DNA from: Anthoceros angustus
Lineage: Eukaryota; Streptophyta; Anthocerotopsida; Anthocerotales; Anthocerotaceae
NCBI GenBank assembly: GCA_010909165.1
Contig: MU008154.1
Location: 719,682 to 783,681 of the forward strand
Reading direction: 5' to 3'
DNA: 64,000 nt
A model generated the notes under the pieces. It had not been told where the DNA came from. It worked only from the letters and a program-made list of their open reading frames with translations, and ran no database searches. Below are positions 55,027 through 64,000 of this stretch, piece by piece. The translations under genes and the position numbers were made by a program. How positions within the stretch are numbered: position 1 is the first letter of the stretch; each line of letters starts with the position of its first letter.

Positions 55027-57155
55027 GCTCTGGCTCCCATCTCTCTTGAATGATGCCGAGTTGTCGCAGCCCCCGTAGGTGGTATGGTTGAGGGGGTCAT
55101 GGTCATCGGGGAGGAATTCCTCCACCCCAACTACAAGGCCCCTCTCCAGAGACTATTCTGGACTTATATGAAGAAGACTACCCCTACATTTGGCTTAAGG
55201 ATTTTGAGACGGGCACTTTCGGGACCGGGCGAGATCACACCCGCTGCGACTGGCCCAGAATCGCCTGATTGATCGTCATGTCAGGAAAGACTTGCAGAAG
55301 CAGAACCAAAATTTGTCCTACAAACAGTTAGAAGTTGTTCCACGCACATCTCTTTCCTCAGGACAACCAAGCGACATATGTGTAGCTATAGGCAGTGATC
55401 GATTTCTCAGGATCCGACCGTTCCACAAGTCTCATAGGACGAAATCCAACGTACGAAACGATAGTGGGATAAGTGTGGCCGCTAGAGGGTGCATCTCAGA
55501 AGCCCCGGGATCTGCCTCCCATAGCGGTATAGTCACACGTATGGGGCTGCACCACCGCTGCATTGGCATCATATGGGAACTGTAGTTTTGAAACGATTCT
55601 GTGGCCAGAGCTATGGCCGGTTGAGGACTCTGCGAAGGAAGAGGAGGGAGTCTTTATATGATTAAGTAGAGGGGATTTATGGTTACTTGGAGAGAGTACC
55701 ACCACGGCCGCCTGAAGGATGTAGCCTTCTACAAAAGCAAGGCCTGTGATATGAACTTTCTTGATAAATGTTCGGGAAACAGTGTAAGAAGGAGCTCAAG
55801 GGAAGGCATGTAGATCCATGTGCCATAGAAAACTTAGAGCTAGAATATGGTAAGGTAGCGAAGATTTTTAAGTGTAGAGGAGATGGTAGAGTTTAAGAAG
55901 TTAAGGAGCATGTGAATGTGGGTTTTATTTTTGTTGGCGGGTGAGCGGTTGTGGGCTGGCACATGACGATTTCTGACGAGGAGTTGGTAGCAGTAGCACG
56001 GTTGGAAGGAGAGGAACGTGGGCAGAGTACAGGTGTGATTAAGGCTATGCAGCAAGAGGTGTTGCAAGCAGAAGGGCCAAGTGTCCATGGAAGGGGGGTT
56101 TTACGTGCGAGGTTTCATGGAGGTCAATCTAAGAGTTGAGATGAAGAAAGAAGTGACAGCATGTGTACAAGGAGAACGAGTGCTCTAAGGGTGAGCAGTC
56201 AAGAGAGGCTGCAAGTGGAGGCCACGGTGGTGGCAGAAGCGTGAAGAGATTGCGCGAAATGTAATTTGGAGGAAGGAGGCGGCACACAAAATGGTGTCTT
56301 TGAGAAGGTGTGTGGCTAGAGCCTAGAGGTGAGGATGGCTCTATGCTGACGTGTATGAAGGAGGATTGTGGAGAATTACACCTCAAAATTGTGCTTGCGG
56401 TGGAATTGCAAGAGGGTTTCGTGGATTCTTGGTCGTGCGGAAATTGCTGCCGAGAAGCGCAGCAAGGTGAGGGAAGATCAACTGCTAGGCCGATCTGGGG
56501 CTGAAATCATGAGACTAGGGAGCATGGAGATGAAGGGGGTGCGATGATGCCAATAGATGCCCAGTCGGCAGTGCACGCGAGCATGCCGGATACTGTGACA
56601 TCGCTTGAGGAAGCTGATTTTATGAGCCGAGTTGGAGGCGGGGCTGTGGCCACAACCGCATTCAACCCCGATAAACAAGCTAGAAAGCGGTGGGGTGTAC
56701 ATGGGAAGGAGGTTAGAACAGGACTCCCATGTCCACGTTTTTGTTGAACTTGTCTTGCATAGCAGTTAGCTTCATCCACTTAGGCATTTTCATGAGTGCT
56801 CCAGCCACCATCGCATCAGCATGGCCATGGGAGGGCATATGTTCTTTGGTAGCTTGTTGCGTGTGTGCTTGCTTGCAAGCATGGGCGTGTGGAGGTTGAC
56901 GGGTGGACTTGGGAGATCTCACCTCGGCTCCTTGGGAAGCGAAGGTCATTGTGGAAGGTCTTGAAGCAATGAAGGTGCGAAGTAGCAAATTTTCAAGACT
57001 CGTCAAGACACCTGATCACGATCATCCACGCCCGGTCATGTTGGCGGTCTGCGAAGGTCAAGAAGGGGTTGTAGCAGCTGGAAGTGTGAGCAAGCGCTAT
57101 GTCATCAGGGGCATGTCACTCAATGTGGGCGTTAGGAGTTCCGATGGAGACAGTG
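55027..57155. other. Stretch after the copia primer site, no recognised domain
   Basis: About 2.1 kb of short frames on both strands (for example EFLHPNYKAPLQRLFWTYMK at 55084-55272 and VAVARLEGEERGQ at 55951-56139). None shows gag, protease or integrase landmarks, although a copia gag would be expected right after the primer site. Confidence 0.4.
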
Positions 57156-59780
57156 TTGTGTTCCATATACGCTCTAGCAGACTCCTCAAAAAATGTTCGG
57201 TCAAGAAAGATCTTGTCTGCGTACTTGGTGCATGCTTTCACGGTGAAAGCAGGTATCCACTCTGGATATGTTCTTACTCAACCACATCTTGGCGAATGCC
57301 CATACACTTCTCGCATGCAGAAGTTACAAGAAGCGATGGATGTGTTCATCGTCGCCTTCATGTGGTCTTCCATAATCTCTGCACATAGTAGACACGAGCA
57401 AGACAAGCAGGCCATATAACTATATCATTAGTTGCGCAGGTCTAGTGCCAATCCAGATGGCCATGTATTGGATTAGTTGCGCAGGTCTAGTGCCAATCCA
57501 GATGGCCATGTATTGGTGGCAGCACTTCAAGCTTGTGCAAAGGGAGGAGACTTACAAAGCGGATGATTTGCATCTTGATGTGTTGGCTAGTGGCGTTGAG
57601 CCTGGCTACTTTTTGTCTCTAGTTCCTTGGGGACATGTATGCAAGTGTGGCGGACGTTAGTGAGCCTTTCGGCGTGTTGAGGGACTTGGCCAAAAATGGT
57701 GACATGGAATGCCATTATTGCTTTGAGTATTGCAGCGTGAGGGCATGGGCCAAAGCCCTTTGTCTTTATAGCTCTATGCAAGGCAGCCTTCGTGCATTTG
57801 CTCCCAATTCCTTGACTTTTGTGTGCCTCCTGCAGGCATGTGGAAGTTTGGGCTCTTTAGCACTGGAGAAGGGGGCATAAGTTCATGCACAAATTACAAA
57901 CCGAGGATATGCGACTGATGTATTTGTAGGCAAAAACTTGGTTACTATGTATGCAAAGGGTGGCAGCTTGGAAACCGCTCCCAGAGTGTCTGACAAACTT
58001 GGTAGGAAGGATGTGGTGGCATCAAGAGAGCACCAGTTTGGGGATCTCTTTCAAGCGGAAGATTACACTCGAGAAAAGAACACCTTGATTTGTTACCTTT
58101 CGGAAGCAAACATGAAGTCCACACATGACTTGCATGTGTGGGAAGTCTTACTTTCAATTTGTGCTCAACTACAATGCCTTCCGCGTGTTGCGGGGAGTGA
58201 GCAGTAGCATGTGTTGCATTAGACAGACAGGTTATTTTACATCAATATTAGACTAGATGTCTTTGATGCTCGTTGTGGCAAAGCAACAAGTGATTCAAAA
58301 TATGTGGGCGGATTAGGGCTTGTTCCATTGCGACAACAGCAGACGATGAGAATTACTGCAACCGCTTCTTGCACGATTCCGGGGATTAGGAAAGATCAAT
58401 GAAAGTCGCGATGCCAAGCAAGCAAGGTGAGGAGAGGTGCCACAATGAGCCTCCCGATTGAAACTGTGCCGCAATGTGCCTGGAAATTACTGGCATCTCC
58501 CAAAAGCGAGACAAGGATGCGTGGAAAATAACGAGGCCAAAGGTGAGACAAGGTCGTGCGTAGTCACATGGCTCCCTCGGCCATGGGCTCATCGCCAATC
58601 TTTGCTGGGTAAGCACCATGAGCACAATGACAAAGAGTGGCAGCCAAGGCTGGCTCACGGGGCCCGCTTAACGTCCGCCATGAAGTAGCCTTGCTCTTTG
58701 AGAGGGAGTCCCATCACTCTACCCCCACCTGTCACGCTTTTGCTTCCTTCTACCAAAGCTCATCATCGGGCTGCAAAAGTGAAGAGAACCTGCATCATTT
58801 TCTTTTGCGTAACTCGTATTTGGTTTATCAACGAATTTCATCCATTGGGCAATGGCTCACAAAGTCACGGTGAGAGCAGCTGACTGAGGAAAAGTTTTTG
58901 GGAGCTCTTGCTCTCATGGGTGCAAGTTGCAGCCGGTGGTGGAGCTATGGTTTGCTTGGCCAGCCACTTGATGTTGCGATTGGATTTGGGACATATGTAT
59001 GTGCCGAGGCAATAGCAGGGCTTTTTAGAACTTTATCGCTCAGGCGTGTGAAACACGGACAATTTGCATGATAGCGGTATTCTCGACGCCTCATCCGAGC
59101 TCTCCGTCTTCTCGATTACGATGCACAAGGGCGTGGCAGCAAGGTGGCACGTGATCTTTGTGACATTTGTGTACCTCCTGGGGCAAAGTGCTGTGAGATG
59201 TGGCGGCTTTGCATCACTGGGAAGGCAGCGGCTACATGCATGACAGTTCAAGGACAACGGCTTCAAGCCGATGTACTTGGTAATGTGATATTGATAAAGC
59301 ATGTATGCGGAGAGTCCGGGAGCATGGGATTGATGCCTGGCCAGTGATGTCGAGGTATTGAAGAAAGAGAAAGGCCCGTGTCACTTGGAGATGCACCTTG
59401 AATTGCGAGGATACACGCAGACAAGGAGACAGTGACGGAGGCCATGAGCAACCACTATTGTAAGTAGCACTACACACATGGACTGTGGATCTCTGAGTGT
59501 CGCCAGACCCATTAGTGAGACGAGTCACCGACTCACAGTAGGTACATACCATAGCACACCTGCCTGTGATTTGGCACACTTTATTGGGCGCTTGTCGAGA
59601 AAGTGGAACAACGTGGAGGTGGCACACCATGCCTTCCATGAGCGGTGAAATAGTTGGACAAGCGGGATGCGGCCGCAGTTTATTATGTGTTGATGTCGAA
59701 CCTATACACCGAAGCACACATGGAAGCGGAGCACGAGGAGATGCAAAGTAGGCGAGGTGAATAGGAATCAAAGCATGGAA
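57156..59780 (+). pseudogene. PLS-type pentatricopeptide repeat (PPR) pseudogene
   Basis: At least seven PPR-like pieces on the + strand in shifting frames: LLKKCSVKKDLVCV, VHAFTVKAGIHS, WSSIISAHSRHEQDKQAI, ALQACAKGGDLQSG, DLHLDVLASGVEPGYF, NSLTFVCLLQACGSLGSL, TDVFVGKNLVTMYAKGGSLE, KLGRKDVV, and near the end LLGACRESG, VEVAHHAFHE and VLMSNLYTE. The order (repeats, then the pre-E/E region) fits an organellar RNA-editing or processing factor. A 45-bp tandem duplication lies inside it. 58200-59150 is poorly readable, and the E/DYW end is replaced by copia sequence at about 59800. Such families are very large in ferns and lycophytes. Not functional as it stands. Confidence 0.78.
57427..57516 (+). 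repeat. 45-bp tandem duplication inside the PPR pseudogene
   Basis: Two exact consecutive copies (57427-57471 and 57472-57516), starting ATTAGTTGCGCAGGTCTAG. The period is a multiple of three, so the duplication itself does not shift the frame. Confidence 0.95.
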
Positions 59781-59814
59781 GCGGCCCGGAGCTGCCGGAA
59801 GAGCAAGCTAAGAT

Positions 59815-60457
59815 GGCTACCGTACACCTTATCGACATGCATGCCGTTGGTAGTCTTGTTTGTAGGCAAATTGGACTCGACTGGATGTTGATTCTCCGTC
59901 AATTACTGCTTATGTCACAATTTCTCAAGAAACCAGGCAGAGCACATTGGGTTGCAACAACTGCGATAAGCAAGGTTTCGAGATATCTAAAGGAGCTCAC
60001 GCATCATGGGCTTTTCTATAGATGCACAGGACAAGCCAAGCTCATGCTAAGTGGGTTTCTGAATCTTTGATTGGGCATCGACAATGATCTACAAGGAGCT
60101 TGTCGACCTCATTTTCTACTTTCGGTACACCGTAAAATTTGTTAGCAGACATCTGTGAGCCACCATCTTACGTAAGTGACTGACAAAACAGAGCCCACTT
60201 CTCTTTTCTGCGACAATATGTCAGCGTTAGCATTAGTGGCCAATCCCCGTTTTCATGCAAGGACAAAACACATCGAGATACAGCATCACTATATTCGAGA
60301 TGTAGTTGAACGAGGAGTAGTCAAGGTTGGTTATGTGCCGACAGATGAAAACACGGCAGATATCTTGACAAAGGCACTTCTCAAGCACAAGCACTATGGT
60401 CACATGGCAAGGCTTGGACTGGCAGACTTCTCATCTTATTTTGACAGTGCAACGTGA
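59815..60457 (+). pseudogene. Copia element 3 RT end and RNase H
   Basis: From about 59835: AVGSL, then SQFLKKPGRAHWVAT, RYLKELTHHGLFYR, AKLMLSGF equivalents (end of copia RT). From 60176 an open RNase H part: SLFCDNMSALALVANPRFHA, RTKHIEIQHHYIRDVVERGV, GYVPTDENTADILTKALLKH and a stop at 60457. The upstream gag, protease, integrase and RT core are absent. Confidence 0.78.
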
Positions 60458-60469
60458 GACTTATTTGAT

Positions 60470-60483
60470 GGGGGGGGAGGGGG
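60470..60483 (+). other. G-rich polypurine tract
   Basis: GGGGGGGGAGGGGG shortly after the RNase H stop, followed by TTGAAAGCC. It may be the plus-strand priming site of copia element 3, but no matching LTR follows. Confidence 0.5.
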
Positions 60484-61231
60484 TTGAAAGCCTGAGCTTT
60501 CAAGTTTTTTGATGAAGCGAGATGACTGAGGATCCTTCCCGAGAAAGGCCTAAACCTACAGTCTCGCAGTTTTTTTGTCTGCACATGTTACACAGTCTGC
60601 CGTAAGTGGGACAGTAAAAGAAGAAACAAGAAGGCAACAGGTGGATGAAGCATAAAGATAACCTAATCACCTGATGTTTCTCTAGTTGTCTCCTCTCACC
60701 CTTTTCAACTTCTCAAGCAACTGGATTGTTTTGACTAAGCGGCTTGAGGAGGTTGTTTGAACCCAATGGTTTTCCTCCACGGTTTCTCTGTCGCCGCTAC
60801 TGCAACACAAATTTATGTTTAGACCAATACTGTAGCCTCCCAAACAAACGTATGCTCCCATGCAGTGTTTTTCCTCCAGTCCTCGAGGTATCGTGCTCTC
60901 CTTGGCACAAGTTACATTTCCTCCTCTTGACCGGGTTTCTACTCGCCAAGTCTCCTTTGCCGTCGGATTCGAGCTCTCACATATTGAGGCCATACGGGTC
61001 TTCATGTGAGATATCTGAGGAAGAATAAGAGTGTAAAGGCGTCACCGTTTACCTCTGAGAGGTAAGAAGAAGGCGGCCATGATGATGTGAAGGACGAAGG
61101 CAGTTGGGCGTAATTGAGAGAGGGTGGGCGTACGCCTCACAGCACTTTTTCGATCACGCGATTCACGAAGGCGAAATCTTGGAGTTCACGCTTGAAAGGG
61201 GAACACGTCAACGATTTGACGTAGGGTTTAG
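60484..61231. other. Stretch between RNase H tail and next polypurine tract
   Basis: About 0.75 kb without recognised domains. Its place between a copia RNase H and a polypurine tract/LTR start is like the extra 3' region of copia element 1. Confidence 0.35.
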
Positions 61232-61460
61232 ATTAAGAGGGAGTGTTAGAATGATGAGGGTTAGTGAATCCTTATCCGTATATATATAATCTACCCCTAC
61301 GTAAGTTGTGATATCTTAAGGGTAAATATGAACCGTCACTATACATTGTATTTAAACAGTTTTGATCTTTTATCTAAATCAGTTCGTACTAGCACGTTTA
61401 ATGAGCCTCAATGTGCTTTTAGGCTCTCTCAACAAACTTATTACTTTGGCTCCCCTGTGT
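61232..61460 (+). mobile_element. Polypurine tract and start of a copia-type 3' LTR
   Basis: ATTAAGAGGGAG (61232-61243) is followed by TGTTAGAATGATGAGGG at 61244, the usual form of a copia polypurine tract and LTR start (compare AGAGGGAG then TGTTGG in element 1). TATATATATAATC lies inside. The LTR end is not defined, and no partner 5' LTR is seen in the window. Confidence 0.5.
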
Positions 61461-61464
61461 GCCC

Positions 61465-63049
61465 CTACTGGCACTCCACCATCTCTCCTCGGACTTCTAG
61501 ATCGCCCAACTGCCGCTGCTCTTGTTCATTTCCCTCAACACTCGTCGTGGCGACCAGTTCTTTGTCAGGAAACCGGTCATCAGTGGCCTCAAGCCATTCT
61601 CCGGTTTTCAGACGAGAAATGAAGTCTACATTCAGATGTTGCTTCCTTGGCCTGGTCTCCACCTTGAAATCGAATTCTTGCAGCAGTAATACCCACCTGG
61701 CTATCCTTCCTGATAAATCTGGCTTGTTCTCAAGGTACTTCAACGCGAAATGATCGACATGAAATGTCACCACTGCAAAGAACAATGTCTAAATTTCTTA
61801 CGAGTAGATGATACCAAGGCCCTCTCTGTGTAGTGATGGTTCCTTCTGACTTCAAGATCCGTGAGTCGCCTCCCGGATAAAAAATCGGGTGATCTCGTCT
61901 CTTTTCATCCTTTTGACTCAAGATGGTCCCAATGGCATAAGCGGACACATCCACATATACATGAAACGGCTTCTCCCAATCTGGAGGTTGTAACGTTGGA
62001 GCGCTCACCAAATTGTCCTTCAACTGCTGAAACAGTCCTGATGCAGTTTCCTTTTCCCAAACACGCAGAAATCATCCATGAATACCTCCATGAACTTCCG
62101 CAAGAAATCTCGGAATATAGCGTTCACCACACGGCAAAATTGGCGGGCGCATTACACAACCAAGGGAGCTTGAATAAAGCGAGGTGCCCCAATGCTGTAG
62201 ATATGGGTCTTGTCCTCGGTCCTCCTTCCTCGACCAAAATCTTATTGTACCAGTGCTCAATCCAAGATACTATACCATCTCATGTCCAAGCTACGTGTCG
62301 GCTACCCGCCCATGAAGGGCAGGGTGGTGATCCTTCATGCTTAAACCGTTGGGCTTCACGAAATCTTGCGACGCTTTCCTAACTTTGGGTAGATGCATCA
62401 CAGTAAGACAACCCACTCACTAGTGAGTACCAGATGAATGCTCACTTCCAAATATTGGTGAAAGTTGATCCTTAATGACCATGGAATACTTGGGGTTCAG
62501 TCTGTACTGCTTGATCCTCACCGGAGTGCTGCCCTCCTTCAAATCAATCCGATGTATACCCAACTCCTCCGGAATTCCTGTCATGTCAGTGATGTTGAAG
62601 GCAAACATATCAACGTACTCCCTAAGCACACTACGGAACTCCTCTTTCTCTACCTGTCCTAGATACTTAGAAACCTTGACTACCTTGCTAGGCTCTAACT
62701 CTAAGAAGTCTTCAGTGGGATCGATATCGCCCCTCCCAGGACCCTCACTAGTTCTAGATCCCTCCTCAGGAAAATCATGATCATAGGCCTTACCCCTCCA
62801 AAAGGCTACTCCTTCCCTATGTGCCTCATCCTCTGACTCCTCTACGACATCTTCTACGTCAATTGAGGGTCCCCGGTAGGCTCGGTCACTGCCCGAAGAA
62901 CTCACCCCCGTACTTCCTGAGGTGTAAACACCATAAACCTTCAAGAGGGGGAATTTACATGATGGGGGTTTTCTTGAAAATATGCGCCAAAGGGGGTTAC
63001 ACATGGGTCTCAAAGCAGCCAATAGCATGTTTTGGTGAAAGAACCACAA
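61465..63049 (-). mobile_element. Ty3/gypsy pol fragment (RT and RNase H), minus strand
   Basis: Read on the minus strand: acidic linker (DVEDVVEESEDEAHREGVAF), LGQVEKEEFRSVLREYVDMF, DMTGIPEELGIHRIDLKEGS, TPVRIKQYRLNPKYSMVIKD (start of RT, 63049-62420). Then, in shifted frames, an FGLCNAPA.F equivalent and a catalytic VFMDDF box at about 62060-62090. Then LVSAPTLQPPDWEKPFHVYV and AYAIGTILSQKDEKR (RNase H), DHFALKYLENKPDLSGRIAR and KQHLNVDFISRLKTGEW. FMDDF in place of YVDD is seen in some plant gypsy lineages. No LTRs, integrase or gag were found; it is a broken fragment. Confidence 0.8.
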
Positions 63050-63284
63050 AAAACAGGTGTCCCATACCGTTGTCCCCTTTTACAATATGGGTACCTGGTG
63101 GAAGGGTGCTCGAAATCCTTTACCCATATGATGAAGGCAAATTAAGACCCACCGTCTTGACTTAATGGGGAAAGGATGCCGATGAACCTAGATTTGGGTC
63201 TCACGGAAGAAATACGGTTGGCATGCAAAACCCATAGTCTTCGCAAATTCGTTTTGATGTCAAGGGTTTGGCAAAGGGTAGAGG
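63050..63284. other. Boundary stretch before the GC-rich end
   Basis: No supported gene. Base composition changes from mixed to GC-rich near 63280, a likely junction between plant repeat DNA and the sequence at the window end. Confidence 0.4.
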
Positions 63285-64000
63285 TCATGCGGTGGTCAGC
63301 GTATGCTTGGCGGCCTTGCCGGTGGAGCAGGCAAGATCGTTCCCGACAGTTTCGATCACTGCGACGCGAAAACTCTTCAGGGTCTTCGTGCTGTCAGGTT
63401 CGTTCCTCATCCAGTGAAAGTGAATTTCCGCCGCTCCGTCGTTGCGTACGGAGTAGGAGAACCCGACGCGGGCGCAGTCCAGGCGGTAGCCGACGGATCC
63501 GAAGTCTCACTCACGCTCAGCCCGAACAGCCGGACTTCCTCGATCGGCTCGTTAGGCAAATCAGCTATCAGCGTCACCGGTGAATACTGGGAGACGTCGA
63601 ATCTTACTTCCGGCAGTTCGACCGCGCTGTGCGAGGTTCCGGCGGAGCGGGCGGTTCCATTGAAGGAGGCGGCGTTGTGGGATTCGCCTCAGCAAGTGGA
63701 TCGGGCGTAGTTTCCGCAACCGCATCCTGAGCGTCGCGCCGGCATCAGACACCGGAGTCGCGGGTAAATCTTGGACGACTGGTGCAGACGGCTTAGTCGC
63801 GAATGCGTCCGGCGGCGGGACCGATACTGGCGGCCTAGGCTCAACGACTTGGGGAATCACGGGCGGCGGGCGGGTTCGGGATCCGGCTTCGGGGACATCA
63901 TCGCTGGCGGGAAGCTTCCGATGCTCCCGATCACGATGAGCGCCAGCACTACGGCGACGCCGACGGCTGCGATCAACATCCACTTGCCGCCCGATTCCTC
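63285..64000 (-). pseudogene. Bacterial-looking membrane-anchored protein, frame-shifted, 5' end beyond window
   Basis: Reading inwards from 64000 on the minus strand: ESGGKWMLIAAVGVAVVLAL and IVIGSIGSFPP, a single hydrophobic membrane segment; then a proline-rich linker (PPVIPQVVEPRPPVSVPPPD); then VELPEVRFDVSQYSPVTLIA and DLPNEPIEEVRLFG; then CARVGFSYSVRNDGAAEIHF, HWMRNEPDSTKTLKSFRVAV, IETVGNDLACSTGKAAKHTL and a stop at 63285-63287. At least three small frame breaks separate these parts. GC content, the Ala/Val-rich anchor and the absence of introns look bacterial. I do not recognise the family. It may be a contaminant, a chimeric join or transferred DNA. Confidence 0.6.

Noticed and set aside
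60484-60520. Matching LTR to 54865-55011 after the G-rich tract
   Set aside because: Only the first few bases (TGAAAG.CTGA) are similar; the rest does not match, so a paired LTR is not supported.
1-64000. tRNA or rRNA genes
   Set aside because: No cloverleaf with conserved T-arm words and no rRNA-like sequence was recognised on either strand.

Overview
The window looks like transposon-rich nuclear DNA of a land plant, most likely a seed-free vascular plant (fern or lycophyte). The evidence is a spliced ARMC8/GID5 gene with plant-type GT-AG introns of 86-342 nt, a decayed PLS-type PPR gene, plant-type Ty1/copia elements primed by initiator Met-tRNA (TGGTATC..AGC), and Ty3/gypsy elements. The species cannot be named from the sequence.

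Layout. 1-14,966: a tandem array of an AT-rich repeat unit of about 4.15 kb. It has two complete copies, a third copy with an internal duplication, an inverted copy and a short stub; a further partial copy lies at 38.3-41.7 kb and ends at an N. Each unit holds a (TTC)n tract, a 35-bp minisatellite and, on the minus strand, a truncated and internally amplified derivative of an ALY/REF (THOC4) mRNA-export adaptor. 14,967-37,470: remains of a protein-coding element of the type I recall as DUF7869 (motifs MDN.CREN and GHTH..VD), split first by a Ty3/gypsy element with about 4.5-kb LTRs (15,548-30,016) and then by a small copia element with matching 160-bp LTRs and an ACTTA target duplication (30,677-37,165). 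42,030-42,532: a fragment of the gypsy LTR. 42,629-48,447: a second copia element with 263/266-bp LTRs. 49,678-52,810: the only intact host gene I can support, ARMC8 on the minus strand, eight exons, 657 residues. 53.7-61.4 kb: gene remnants, including a possible F-box-like fragment, a copia LTR with its primer site, a PPR pseudogene, and a copia RT/RNase H tail with polypurine tracts. 61.46-63.05 kb: gypsy pol on the minus strand. 63,285-64,000: a GC-rich minus-strand reading frame with a bacterial-looking membrane anchor and proline-rich linker.

How the parts fit. Apart from ARMC8, almost every reading frame is interrupted by small indels, even inside the copia element whose two LTRs appear identical. 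The indels cluster in CG-rich words, while AT-rich stretches match between copies. This suggests methylation-linked base-calling or consensus error, or CG-biased decay, on top of real pseudogenisation. The most unusual content is the ALY-derived gene carried by the 4.15-kb repeat: it keeps both UAP56-binding motifs, has multiplied the N-terminal one, and has lost the first part of the RNA-binding domain.
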